Position numbers and translations under genes: made by a program. Source: Pseudomonas persica (lineage in GTDB: Bacteria > Pseudomonadota > Gammaproteobacteria > Pseudomonadales > Pseudomonadaceae). From it: a stretch of DNA of 64,000 bases. The stretch spans positions 39,410 through 103,409 of the forward strand of contig NZ_OLKL01000048.1 of assembly GCF_900291015.1 (NCBI RefSeq), read 5' to 3'. Of the stretch, positions 1-8,315 are shown one piece after another; the first letter of the stretch is position 1, and the number at the start of each line of letters is the position of its first letter. The notes under the pieces are model-generated. The model was not told the DNA's origin and searched no databases. It worked only from the letters and a program-made list of their open reading frames with translations.

Positions 1-825
1 GCCGCTCTTGTTGGCCAGGCCCTTGCCCGGTACGCGCAGGCGCTGGCCGCTCTGGCTGTCGGGGCGGATGGTGAGGTTGATCTTGCCGTCCAGGGTCGGC
101 ACCGCCACCTTGGCGCCCAGTGCTGCCTCCCACGGTGCCAGCGGCACGGTGATGATCAGGTCATGTCCTTCGACATCGAACAGCGGGTGCGGTGCCATGC
201 GAATGGTCAGGAACAGGTCGCCATTGGCCCCGCCACCACTGCCTGGCGCGCCCTGGCCCTTGAGGCGAATGCGCTCGCCATCGGTCACCCCGGCCGGAAT
301 CTTCACGTTCAGGGTCTTGGTGGTAAAGCCGGTGCGCTGCCCCATGGCATTGGTTTGCGGCACCTGGAAGCTGATCTGCTTGGACTCCTTGTTCAGGGTC
401 TCTTCAAGGAACACTGCCAGTTCAAGCTCCACGTCCTGCCCCCGCCTGCCGGCGCTGCGTTGCTGTTGCCGGGCACCACCGAAAGGGTTGCCACCCCGGC
501 CACCGAAGATCGAACTGAAGAAGTCAGAGAAATCGCCACCCTCGAAGCCACCGCCACCGCCACGGTTTTCCCAGCCCGGTGGTGCCTGGAACGGCCGGCC
601 ATGCTGGCCACCGTACTTGCGGATTTCGTCGAACTCGGCGCGTTTCTGCGCGTCGCCCAGTACTTCGTAGGCCTCGTTGGCCTCCTTGAATTTTTCCTCG
701 GCGTCGCGCTCCTTGCTGACGTCGGGGTGATACTTGCGCGCCAGCTTGCGGTACGCGGCCTTGATCGCCTTGTCGTCCGCCGTGGGCTCTACGCCGAGTA
801 TCTTGTAATAGTCTTTGAAGTCCAT
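1..825 (-). CDS. cbpA: Curved DNA-binding protein CbpA (DnaJ-type co-chaperone), C-terminus cut by window edge
   Basis: Partial: 275 codons are present and the C-terminal end lies before base 1. The protein starts MDFKDYYKILGV, a J-domain over about residues 2-68 with the HPD motif at 33-35 that stimulates Hsp70 ATPase. A Gly/Phe-rich linker follows, then two beta-rich substrate-binding domains typical of DnaJ-type proteins. The zinc-finger cysteines of true DnaJ are absent, which fits CbpA. CbpA is a nucleoid-associated co-chaperone of DnaK. It is divergent from the Hsp70-like gene at 990, a plausible functional partner, with both promoters in the 164 bp between them. Confidence 0.9.
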   Translation of the reverse strand, partial: MDFKDYYKILGVEPTADDKAIKAAYRKLARKYHPDVSKERDAEEKFKEANEAYEVLGDAQKRAEFDEIRKYGGQHGRPFQAPPGWENRGGGGGFEGGDFSDFFSSIFGGRGGNPFGGARQQQRSAGRRGQDVELELAVFLEETLNKESKQISFQVPQTNAMGQRTGFTTKTLNVKIPAGVTDGERIRLKGQGAPGSGGGANGDLFLTIRMAPHPLFDVEGHDLIITVPLAPWEAALGAKVAVPTLDGKINLTIRPDSQSGQRLRVPGKGLANKSG

Positions 826-989
826 CTATGGATCACCAATGTGAATGTGCGTGTTGCAAAAGAAGATAGGGGTCAAGCATAGCCTTTCAAGACCGCCTTG
901 GCTTTGCTCCACGGCAGACGACTGGTCTTGATTCTGTAGCCAACTGGCATACACTGCGCGGCCGTTTTGCCTCCGGAAGCTCATTCCCC

Positions 990-2261
990 ATGTCTGACGT
1001 ATCCCCGGCCCGCGCCCTGGGCATCGACTTTGGCACCTCCAACTCCACGGTCGGCTGGCACCGCCAAGGCGCCTCGTCGCTGATTGCCCTGGAGGACGGC
1101 AAGATCACCTTGCCCTCGGTAGTGTTCTTCAACATCGAGGAGCGTCGCCCGGTATATGGCCGCCTGGCGCTGCACGAGTACCTGGAAGGCTACGAAGGCC
1201 GCCTGATGCGCTCGCTGAAAAGCCTGCTGGGTTCCAAGCTGATCAAGCACGATACCAGCGTGCTGGGCAGCGCCCTGCCGTTCAAGGACCTGCTGGGGAT
1301 GTTCATCGGTGAGCTGAAAAAACGCGCCGAGGCCGCTGCCGGCCGTGAGTTCGAGCAGGTGGTGCTGGGCCGCCCGGTGTTCTTCGTCGACGAAGACCCG
1401 ACCGCCGACCAGGAGGCTGAGGACACCCTGGCCGAAGTGGCGCGCAAGATCGGCTTCAAGGACGTGTCGTTCCAGTACGAGCCGATTGCCGCGGCATTCG
1501 ACTACGAGTCGGGCATCAGCCGCGAAGAGCTGGTGCTGATCGTCGACATCGGCGGTGGTACCTCGGACTTCACCCTGATCCGCCTGTCGCCCGAGCGCCA
1601 CCTGGTGGCCGAGCGCCAGAGCGACATCCTCGCCACCGGCGGCGTGCACATTGGCGGTACCGACTTCGACAAGCAGTTGAGCCTGCAGGGCGTGATGCCG
1701 CTGTTCGGCTACGGCAGCCGCATGAAGAGCGGCGCGCTGATGCCGACCAGCTACCACCTCAACCTCGCCACCTGGCACACCATCAACGCCCTGTACTCGC
1801 AGAAGTCGCAGCTGGCGCTGGGCAGCATGCGCTATGACATCGAGGACACGCTGGGCATCGACCGCCTGTTCAAGCTGATCGAAGAGCGTGCCGGGCACTG
1901 GTTGGCAATGGAAGTAGAGGCCAGCAAGATCGAGCTGACCGAGCAGCAAAGCCGCCACGTCGACCTCGGCCGCATCGAGCGCGAGCTGGGCGTGGACCTG
2001 TCCCGGGCGCTGTTCGAGGGAGCCATCGAGGGGCTGCTGGAGCGCGTGCGTGGCAGTGTTAGCGAACTGCTGGCCAAGGCTGGTGTGAGCGAGACCCAGG
2101 TCGATACGGTGTTCTTCACCGGCGGTTCCAGCGGGATCCCGGCGCTGCGCAACAGTGTGTCGGCGATGCTGCCGAATGCGCGGCATGTGGAAGGCAACAT
2201 CTTTGGCAGCATTGGTAGCGGGCTGGCCATCGAGGCGCGTAAACGTTACGGCGTGGCTTGA
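990..2261 (+). CDS. Hsp70-family molecular chaperone, YegD-like (nucleotide-binding domain only)
   Basis: The 423-residue protein has the actin/Hsp70 ATPase fold signatures: phosphate-1 loop GIDFGTSNS near residues 11-19, phosphate-2 VDIGGGTSDF near 185, and FFTGGSSGIPAL near 375. It stops where DnaK would begin its substrate-binding domain, so it resembles E. coli YegD rather than DnaK. YegD-type proteins are putative chaperones with poorly known clients. Cytoplasmic. It is divergent from the J-domain gene cbpA, so the two may cooperate; that pairing is inference. Confidence 0.85.
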   Translation: MSDVSPARALGIDFGTSNSTVGWHRQGASSLIALEDGKITLPSVVFFNIEERRPVYGRLALHEYLEGYEGRLMRSLKSLLGSKLIKHDTSVLGSALPFKDLLGMFIGELKKRAEAAAGREFEQVVLGRPVFFVDEDPTADQEAEDTLAEVARKIGFKDVSFQYEPIAAAFDYESGISREELVLIVDIGGGTSDFTLIRLSPERHLVAERQSDILATGGVHIGGTDFDKQLSLQGVMPLFGYGSRMKSGALMPTSYHLNLATWHTINALYSQKSQLALGSMRYDIEDTLGIDRLFKLIEERAGHWLAMEVEASKIELTEQQSRHVDLGRIERELGVDLSRALFEGAIEGLLERVRGSVSELLAKAGVSETQVDTVFFTGGSSGIPALRNSVSAMLPNARHVEGNIFGSIGSGLAIEARKRYGVA

Positions 2262-2278
2262 TCCGACGTTTTTAGCCT

Positions 2279-2376
2279 GTGCAGGCCCTTTCGCGGGTAA
2301 ACCCACAGGTACTGCACAAGGCTTGCAGTCTGTGCGATCCCTGTGGGAGCGGGTTTACCCGCGAAAGGGCCTGCAC
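2279..2376. repeat. REP pair (inverted P. putida-type REP palindromes)
   Basis: Two REP units face each other: GCAGGCCCTTTCGCGGGTAA on the left and its complement ending at 2376. The left copy has lost part of the CGCTCC segment. It lies between two convergent genes, the usual REP location, and may act as a transcription end. Confidence 0.85.
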
Positions 2377-2390
2377 TGGTCAACAAATAA

Positions 2391-3398
2391 TCAGACCAGT
2401 TCGGCCCGTTTCAGCTCACTCTTCAGGTAGGCATAGTAGATCGGCCCAGCCACCACCCCCGGCAACCCGAATGCCGCCTCGCACACCAGCATCGCCAGCA
2501 GCAATTCCCAGGACTTGGCACTGATCTGCCCGCCGACAATCCGCGCGTTGAGGAAGTACTCGACCTTGTGGATGACGATCAGGTAACCCAACGCCGCCGC
2601 CGCCACCCAGATCGACAACGACAGGCCGACGATGGTGATCAGGGTATTCGACATCAGGTTACCGATCACCGGCAGCAGGCCCAACAGGAAGGTCAGCACG
2701 ATCAGCGTCTTGGTCAGCGGCAGGTGCACGTCGAACATCGGCAGCACCACGGCCAGGAAGATGCCGGTGAACGTGGTATTGAGCAGCGAAATCTTGATCT
2801 GCGCGAAAACGATGTTGCGAAACGCCTGCACCAGCAGGCTCAGGCGCTCGAACAGCGCCGCCGCCAGCGGCTTGCGCCGGGAGATGTCGGGGATGCGCTG
2901 CAAGGCGACGATGGCGCCGAGGATCATGCCGATCAACAGGGTGACGAACATGTGCGCCATGCCCTTGCCCACCAGCTGCAGGTCGCTCAGGTGGCTCTTG
3001 ATCCAGTCACCAATGGCCACCTTGAACTCCGCCGCACTGGCCGGCAGGTAGCCTTCGATGAACGGCGGCAGCTGGCCACGGGCGCGCTCCACCAGGGCCA
3101 TGAACTTGTCCAGCGAGGCACCGGGGTTTTCCGCCTCGTGCAGCAGGAAGCTGAAGGCACCGGCAAACAGCAGGGTCAGGGTGCTGACCACCAGCGTGCC
3201 GAGCAGCGCCACGGCCAGCCAACGGGCGCGCTGCCCGGTCAGCAGCGGTTGCAGCCGCGGCGTGAGCATGTTGACCAGCTCGAACACCAGCAATCCGGCC
3301 AGCAGGCTCGGCAGCAATTTCAGGGGCAGCGCCAGCAACAGCCCGGCAAACACGATGATCCAGCTGGCCAAGGTGACTTGGCGGGGGGTGAAGGTCAT
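2391..3398 (-). CDS. AI-2E family transporter / predicted permease
   Basis: A 335-residue polytopic inner-membrane protein with about seven to eight hydrophobic segments, including LASWIIVFAGLLLALPLKLL near the N-terminus and a dense C-terminal hydrophobic block (residues about 205-325). The arrangement, with the large soluble stretch between the second and third hydrophobic regions, fits the AI-2E/UPF0118 (TqsA, PerM, YdiK) family. Those proteins have been linked to autoinducer-2 export or ion transport, but the substrate of this one cannot be told from sequence. It stands alone on the minus strand. Confidence 0.8.
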   Translation of the reverse strand: MTFTPRQVTLASWIIVFAGLLLALPLKLLPSLLAGLLVFELVNMLTPRLQPLLTGQRARWLAVALLGTLVVSTLTLLFAGAFSFLLHEAENPGASLDKFMALVERARGQLPPFIEGYLPASAAEFKVAIGDWIKSHLSDLQLVGKGMAHMFVTLLIGMILGAIVALQRIPDISRRKPLAAALFERLSLLVQAFRNIVFAQIKISLLNTTFTGIFLAVVLPMFDVHLPLTKTLIVLTFLLGLLPVIGNLMSNTLITIVGLSLSIWVAAAALGYLIVIHKVEYFLNARIVGGQISAKSWELLLAMLVCEAAFGLPGVVAGPIYYAYLKSELKRAELV

Positions 3399-3469
3399 AC
3401 AGCCTCAACGGCAGACAACGGGAAAGACCCGCAGTCTGCCAGCCTTACGCCTGCAGGCATAGGCGCAGG

Positions 3470-3757
3470 TCATTTCTTCTTCAGGCAGTCGCTCATGAAC
3501 GCTTTGCGCTCGTCACCCTTCAGGGCCTTGGTGGTGGCGTCGGCATTGCAGGTTTTCATCTTCTCTTGCTGGGTTTGCGGCACGTCCTTCTTCAGACAGG
3601 TGCTCATGAAGGCTTTGCGCTCATCGCCCTTGAGGGCCTTGGCAGTGGCGTCGGCGTTGCAGGTTTTCATCTTTTCCTGCTGCGCGGTATTGGCGGCGAA
3701 GCCTTGGGCGCTGAACAACACCGCCAACACCAGTAAGGGGATTTGCAGCACTTTCAT
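3470..3757 (-). CDS. PsiF repeat-containing small secreted protein
   Basis: The 95-residue product begins MKVLQIPLLVLAVLFSAQ with a signal peptide cut near GFA-AN. Two near-identical copies of a 30-35-residue unit follow (QEKMKTCNADAT.KALKGDERKAFMS.CLKK), each with two cysteines. This is the PsiF repeat, first seen in the phosphate-starvation-inducible E. coli protein PsiF. The function is unknown and export to the periplasm is predicted. I chose the internal ATG at 3757 because it gives a clean signal peptide and has a GGAG-type site upstream; an upstream ATG at 3814 would bury the signal. Confidence 0.85.
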   Translation of the reverse strand: MKVLQIPLLVLAVLFSAQGFAANTAQQEKMKTCNADATAKALKGDERKAFMSTCLKKDVPQTQQEKMKTCNADATTKALKGDERKAFMSDCLKKK

Positions 3758-3894
3758 GGAGTGGTCTCCTTGGCTCCGTGCCCGATGCACGGGGGTCGTG
3801 CTGAGTGTAGCCAAGAATTGTCAGCGCCCTGCCAGGGCCTGGCCAGGTACGGGCCAAGAGATGCCTGACTTGAGTGCTGAGGTGGGACATAGAT

Positions 3895-4112
3895 CGAGCG
3901 CCGCCCGCGCGGCGCATCGCGAGCTGCGCTCGCTCCTACATTGGTTTCGGGCCAGTAACGCCTGGGGCAGGCGCGCGCGACCGCCTGGTCCGTACGACAA
4001 GATGTCGCGTCATGCTCCAAAGAGTCCGCGCGCAGATCCCTCAGAAATAACTGGCCCGAAACAAACGTAGGAGCGAGCGCAGCTCGCGATGCGCCGCGCG
4101 GGCGGCGCTCGC
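3895..4112. repeat. Long inverted-repeat (MITE-like) element with about 60-bp arms
   Basis: The left arm at 3895-3955 and right arm at 4051-4112 are reverse complements over about 60 bp with only two or three mismatches, around a 95-bp unique core. Each arm contains the GC palindrome GCGCCGCCCGCGCGGCGC. The same palindrome followed by ACAGGCGCTG recurs at 23981 and, degenerate, at 24943, so this is a dispersed family distinct from the CTCCCACAGG-type REPs. There is no transposase. Long minus- and plus-strand reading frames crossing it are artefacts of GC-rich sequence. Confidence 0.7.
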
Positions 4113-4148
4113 TCTGACAGGCGCTGCTGCTGTAACGGAGAACGCCTC

Positions 4149-4362
4149 ATGGGCATCATCCTCTCGCTGATGTCACTGATGTCACTGGCACTGTCCATCG
4201 CCTGGCCGGGCCAGCGCCTTGGCTACGGCGCCCTGCTGGGCGCGCTGGTGTCATTTTCTGAGTGCTTGAAGGGGTCAACGCCGGCGACCCACCAGCCTGC
4301 TCACGGCACTGATCGCCGCAGTGCTGCTGGCCGAGCGCTGGACCACACCGATTCGTCGCTAG
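4149..4362 (+). pseudogene. Small membrane protein gene, probably frameshifted
   Basis: A reading frame with a good ribosome site (GGAG, 9 nt upstream) starts MGIILSLMSLMSLALSIAWP and encodes a hydrophobic helix, then LGYGALLGALV. After about residue 40 the sense is lost in this frame. A different frame continues with a second hydrophobic helix, TSLLTALIAAVLLAERW, ending at the TAG at 4360-4362, exactly where the convergent lipase gene ends. This pattern fits a roughly 70-residue two-helix protein broken by an indel around 4250-4292. It could also be a sequencing error. The family is not recognised. Confidence 0.35.
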
Positions 4363-5249
4363 AGCCCCGCCGCCTTGAGCCGGGCGGCATGTTCGGTGAA
4401 CAGCCGCACCGGTTCGGCGCCCTTGCCCACCGCGCCAAGCGACTGGTTGACGATATCCAGGTGGTCGAGCGGGTAATCGTCGCCGATCACCTGTCCCAGG
4501 TGCGAACTGAAGCGCCCGACCATGCCGTCGCAATGGCCCTTTTCCTTGACGAAACTGCGCGCGAACAGGCGGCAGAAGTGGCTGCTGCCGTCGAAGCGGT
4601 TGCGCCGCTGGTCGGTCAGGCCGGGCTGCAAGGTGCCGGACCAGGAGTAATAGCGCACGCCATCGACCTCATAGGCCCCTTCCCCGCCCCAGGTGCCTGG
4701 CAGCCCCTGTGGATAAGCCTGGTTGAACAGCGCCACCCCGGCGCTGGTCAACGACTGGTGCGAGGCGTGTACATCCACCGGCAGCGGGTCGCGGCGCCAG
4801 CCGGTTTCCAACCACACCAGCAGCACGGCCAAGCCATGCAGCACAGCTTTGAGGATGCGCCCCTGCGGGGAATCGCCCGGTGCCGTACGCGCCAGGTAAT
4901 CGGCCAGTTCCGAGCCATGGTTGGGCCCCGCCACCGACGTGACCGAAGCCACCCGCCCGGGCCGCCTGGCGGCAGCGTAGCGCGCGCTCAGGGCGCCCTG
5001 GCTATGGCCGATGAGGTTGACCTTTTCCGCGCCGGTGCGCTGGCAGATGCCTTCGATGATCGCCAGCAACTGCTCACCGCGCACCTCGCTGGAATGCAAC
5101 GGCGAAACCTGCACCGGAAACACCTGCGCCCCGCCTTTGCGCAGGGCCGGCACGATGCCGAACCAGTAGGGATAGAGCACTAACCGGACAAAACCGAGCA
5201 TGCCCGGCACCAGCACCAACGGGTATCGCGTGGCCAATTCCTGCTGCAT
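4359..5249 (-). CDS. Alpha/beta-hydrolase, family I-type triacylglycerol lipase
   Basis: The product of about 296 residues starts MQQELATRYPLVLVPGMLGF, the oxyanion-hole strand typical of Pseudomonas family I lipases. The nucleophile is the Ser of GHSQG. The catalytic Asp is probably the one in CDGMVGRFSSHLGQVIGDDY and the His is in the following DHLD, the same arrangement as P. aeruginosa LipA. Likely reaction: hydrolysis of triacylglycerols or other esters. No signal peptide is visible from this ATG or from the possible upstream ATG at 5306, and no foldase (lif) gene is next to it. This suggests a cell-associated or intracellular enzyme, unlike secreted LipA. Confidence 0.8.
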   Translation of the reverse strand: MQQELATRYPLVLVPGMLGFVRLVLYPYWFGIVPALRKGGAQVFPVQVSPLHSSEVRGEQLLAIIEGICQRTGAEKVNLIGHSQGALSARYAAARRPGRVASVTSVAGPNHGSELADYLARTAPGDSPQGRILKAVLHGLAVLLVWLETGWRRDPLPVDVHASHQSLTSAGVALFNQAYPQGLPGTWGGEGAYEVDGVRYYSWSGTLQPGLTDQRRNRFDGSSHFCRLFARSFVKEKGHCDGMVGRFSSHLGQVIGDDYPLDHLDIVNQSLGAVGKGAEPVRLFTEHAARLKAAGL

Positions 5250-5371
5250 TGCCCCAGCCCCTTTCCGTGGACGACCGGCCAACACTACAGCGGCCTTGAT
5301 GACCATCGCAATCGAACTCCCGGCGCGCGCTGCGGTTCAAAACCACACAGACCTTTGCAAGGAGCAGGACC

Positions 5372-5713
5372 ATGTACAAGCAGACCCTGGCAATCCTTCT
5401 GGCAAGCGCCACCCTCGCCGCCTGCGGCAGCCGCCCGGAAAACCCGGTTGACTACGTCACCTACCGCGACGAGCCGCTGGTCAAGCAGGTGGAAAAAGGC
5501 ATGACCATGCAGAAGGTCATCGCCATCGGCGGCAGCCCCTCCAGCGTGATCGACCTGCCCCATGGCGGCACCTGCAACGACTACATCCTCAACCGCGACG
5601 GCCACCAGCAGCCCTACTACGTGCGCTTCGACGCCACCGGCCATGTCGATGCCAAGGGCTTCAAGACCTGCAAACAACGCGAAGAAGACAGCGCCGCCGC
5701 CCACGGCGCGTAA
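5372..5713 (+). CDS. osmE: Osmotically inducible lipoprotein OsmE
   Basis: A 113-residue lipoprotein with signal MYKQTLAILLASATLAAC and lipobox LAAC (Cys18). The mature part carries the OsmE/SmpA-like pattern: VEKGMTMQKVIAIGGSPSS, then GTCNDYILNRDG and YYVRFDATGHVDAKGF, which aligns by eye with E. coli OsmE. OsmE is an outer- or inner-membrane lipoprotein induced at high osmolarity, with an uncertain exact role. A strong site AAGGAG lies 8 nt before the ATG. Divergent from the lipase gene. Confidence 0.85.
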   Translation: MYKQTLAILLASATLAACGSRPENPVDYVTYRDEPLVKQVEKGMTMQKVIAIGGSPSSVIDLPHGGTCNDYILNRDGHQQPYYVRFDATGHVDAKGFKTCKQREEDSAAAHGA

Positions 5714-5782
5714 GCCTGACATCCTGGCGCAGGAGAGGAGCACGCGGACGATCTGTCGACCTGTTGCAAGGGCTGTAACCGC

Positions 5783-5905
5783 AAGGGGCTGCTTTGCAGC
5801 CCATTCGCCGGCAAGCCAGCTCCCACGGGAATTGCACAAGCCTTGATGTCAGTAGGGGACCTGTGGGAGCTGGCCTGCCGGCGATTGGGCCGCAACGCGG
5901 CCCCC
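5783..5905. repeat. REP pair, GCCGGCAAGCCAGCTCCCAC variant
   Basis: Two facing units of the second REP subtype seen here (core GCCGGCAAGCCAGCTCCCAC and its complement), flanked by GCAGCCC and GGCCGCAACGCGGCCCC hairpins. They sit between the convergent osmE and asmA-like genes and probably form a bidirectional transcript end. Confidence 0.8.
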
Positions 5906-5906
5906 G

Positions 5907-7973
5907 TCATTTCTTACCTTTCACCACCGCCGGCGCCTTGCCCGCCTTCATCTGCTGCAACAGTGGCGTGCACTGGTTCGGATCATCCCCGCTGCTAGGC
6001 GCAATCAGCGCCAGCAACCCCGCCGCCGGCCCGGCCACCACGCCCAGCGCCACCATCCCCGCCCCACGCAACGCCAGCGGCACCGCCTGCACCCCGGCAC
6101 TGGGCTTGGCGAACGGCCCGCGCACATACAGCGGCGAGCGCAGCGAGAACAGCCGCAGGCCTTTCGATTCCGGGGCAATTTTCAGGTCCAACTGCTCAGT
6201 GGCGAAATTGGCCGTGCCGTTGATGTAGATGATCGCGTTCTCGGTATCGAAGATGAACAGGCGCGTGGTCGCCAAGCCATCCTTGATGCCCACATCGGCT
6301 GCTGCGCAGTTGATCTTCACATCTTCATCGCCAAACAGCTTGCCGACCAGGTAGTTGCCCACGTTCAACCCGGCGATCTCCATCAGGCTGCGGCTGATGG
6401 CGCCATCGTTGATCAGCATGCGCAGGTCACCATTGGCCGTGCCCAGCAAGGCGGCCACCGAGTTGCCCCGGCCGGTGATATCGGCATCGCCATTCAACTC
6501 ACCGAAGCTGGTCTGCATCGGCGCAAAGGCGGGGAACAACTGCTTCAGCTTGAAGCCCCGCGCCGTCAGACGGGCCCGTCCCTGCAACGGTACATTGCGG
6601 CCATCCAGGCGGATCCTGGAAGCCAGGTTGCCGCCAGCCACGCCAAAGCGCAGGGGCTCCAGACGCAACAGGCCGTCTTCCAGGATCACGTGGGCCGACA
6701 GGTCGTTGAACGGCAGTTGCGCGCTGTGCACGATGCGCTTGCCGGCGAAGGTGACGTCGGCGTCCATGGCACGCCAACGCTCGGTGCGGAACTCTTCCAC
6801 CGGCAGCACCTTGCCTGCCGGCTGCTTGCTGGCACCGCCGCGCGCCTTCTGCTCGGCGTTGGAGTCGGCGCCGATCAGCGGCGCCAGGTCCTTGAACAGC
6901 AACTGGTTGGATACCAGGTTGCCGGACAGCTTGGGCCGTGGCTGGCTGGCAACGAAGGCCAGGTCACCGTGGATATCGCTGTCACCGATCTGGCCGTTGA
7001 AGCCCTGATAGTTGAAGGTTGCCCCTTGCGCCGCGTGCAGGTTGGCGCTGAGGTGGCCGTCGGTGGAGTAGGCCGGGGTGTCGGGCAAGGTCACACCGGT
7101 CAACGGGTAGAGGTTGCCCAGGCTGGCTCCGGACAGGCGCAGGCGCAGGTCGAGGGCGCCGAGGTTGCGCGGGTCGGTCAGGGTGCCGGCGAGCAGCACA
7201 TGGGTGTCGGCGATGCGCACGTCAGCCTGCAGCGGGAACGGCTGGCTGGCGTCCTGCAGAGCCAGCAGGCCACCGATCTTGCCAGTACCGGACACCGGCT
7301 GGCCTTTGTAACGGCCCTGGGCCTTGAGCCCGAAGGCGTAGTCCTGCGCGGCACCAGCTTTCTCGGCGCTGGCCTTGCCGACGATGTCGCTGAACGGGAC
7401 AGGCTTGCCCAGCGGGTCGATCTGCACCTTCATGCTGGTTTTCAGGGTTTGGTCATCGAAGCTGACACTGCCCTGGTCGAAGCCGATGGCACCGATGTCC
7501 AGCTGCCATTTGGCAGGCTCTGCGTTTTCATCCTTGGGGCCGAAGTCGAAGGCCCAGTTGGCGCGGCCATCGGCCAGGCGGCTAAGGCTGGCAGTGGGCC
7601 TGGTCAGGTCGATGCGCGGGATGCTGATCTGCTGGAACAGCAGCGGCAGCGGCGCCAGGCGGAACGACACGCGCTCCAGGCCGACCATCTTCGGCTCCTT
7701 GAGCCACTCGGGGTTGCCCAGGGTCAGGTCCTCGGCAGTGAAGTGCGGCCAAGGCACCCAGGCACGCCAGCCCCCCTCTTCAGGTTCGGTGCGCCAGTCC
7801 ACGGCAAGGTTGCCATTGATCGCGAAGGGCCGCTGCAGGGCCTCGGAGACTTTCTCGTTGAGCAGAGGTTTGACGCGGTTCCAGTCGAAGGTGGCGATCA
7901 CCACCACCAGGATCGCCAGCAGGGTCAGCAGGCTGGTGAAGGTCCAGACGAGGATTCTGGCGGGACGCGTCAT
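5907..7973 (-). CDS. AsmA family protein
   Basis: A 688-residue protein anchored by one N-terminal membrane helix (about residues 6-28, ILVWTFTSLLTLLAILVVVI) with a large periplasmic part. The AsmA N-domain motif FDWNRVKPLLNEKVSEALQRPF follows the helix, and the C-terminal AsmA-like domain ends about 40 residues before the stop. AsmA proteins belong to the bridge-like (AsmA/TamB/VPS13) group thought to move or regulate phospholipids between membranes. I chose the ATG at 7973 because AAGGAG lies 8 nt upstream; an in-frame ATG at 8120 gives a non-homologous leader. Confidence 0.85.
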   Translation of the reverse strand: MTRPARILVWTFTSLLTLLAILVVVIATFDWNRVKPLLNEKVSEALQRPFAINGNLAVDWRTEPEEGGWRAWVPWPHFTAEDLTLGNPEWLKEPKMVGLERVSFRLAPLPLLFQQISIPRIDLTRPTASLSRLADGRANWAFDFGPKDENAEPAKWQLDIGAIGFDQGSVSFDDQTLKTSMKVQIDPLGKPVPFSDIVGKASAEKAGAAQDYAFGLKAQGRYKGQPVSGTGKIGGLLALQDASQPFPLQADVRIADTHVLLAGTLTDPRNLGALDLRLRLSGASLGNLYPLTGVTLPDTPAYSTDGHLSANLHAAQGATFNYQGFNGQIGDSDIHGDLAFVASQPRPKLSGNLVSNQLLFKDLAPLIGADSNAEQKARGGASKQPAGKVLPVEEFRTERWRAMDADVTFAGKRIVHSAQLPFNDLSAHVILEDGLLRLEPLRFGVAGGNLASRIRLDGRNVPLQGRARLTARGFKLKQLFPAFAPMQTSFGELNGDADITGRGNSVAALLGTANGDLRMLINDGAISRSLMEIAGLNVGNYLVGKLFGDEDVKINCAAADVGIKDGLATTRLFIFDTENAIIYINGTANFATEQLDLKIAPESKGLRLFSLRSPLYVRGPFAKPSAGVQAVPLALRGAGMVALGVVAGPAAGLLALIAPSSGDDPNQCTPLLQQMKAGKAPAVVKGKK

Positions 7974-8315
7974 TGCGTGATTCTCCTTGCGGTATGGCGC
8001 AGAACAGGCGCAGCGGTGGCACTCAATATCTCGGACTGATGAAAACCCGTGGGGTTTTATCGATGGCGCCATGATAGCGAAGTTTTTCCTGGCCTTTTGC
8101 TCAGCAATTCGTCTCGCCAAGCCGTGCGTGTTACCCGCAAAAAAACAGTATCAAGTTGCCATTATTCGGTCCGTAACGCGCTGCCTAGAGCAGCTTCCAA
8201 CCTCTATCAATACGGTCGATTGTTACCATTATCCGTATGAACTTCTCTCTGGCGTTACCCGGCGTAGCATTGGCTCCGTACCCACTTTCCAGCCCCCGAG
8301 AGGAGCACCGAAATC
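7974..8315. other. Gene-free divergent promoter region
   Basis: These 342 bp separate the divergent asmA-like and repeat-protein genes. They are AT-richer than the flanks, hold no credible ORF and no REP, and presumably carry both promoters. I could not fix a convincing -35/-10 pair. Confidence 0.5.

Noticed and set aside
2568..4070. A 500-codon Gln/His-rich plus-strand frame
   Set aside because: Antisense to the AI-2E and PsiF genes and running into the inverted-repeat element; low-complexity shadow.
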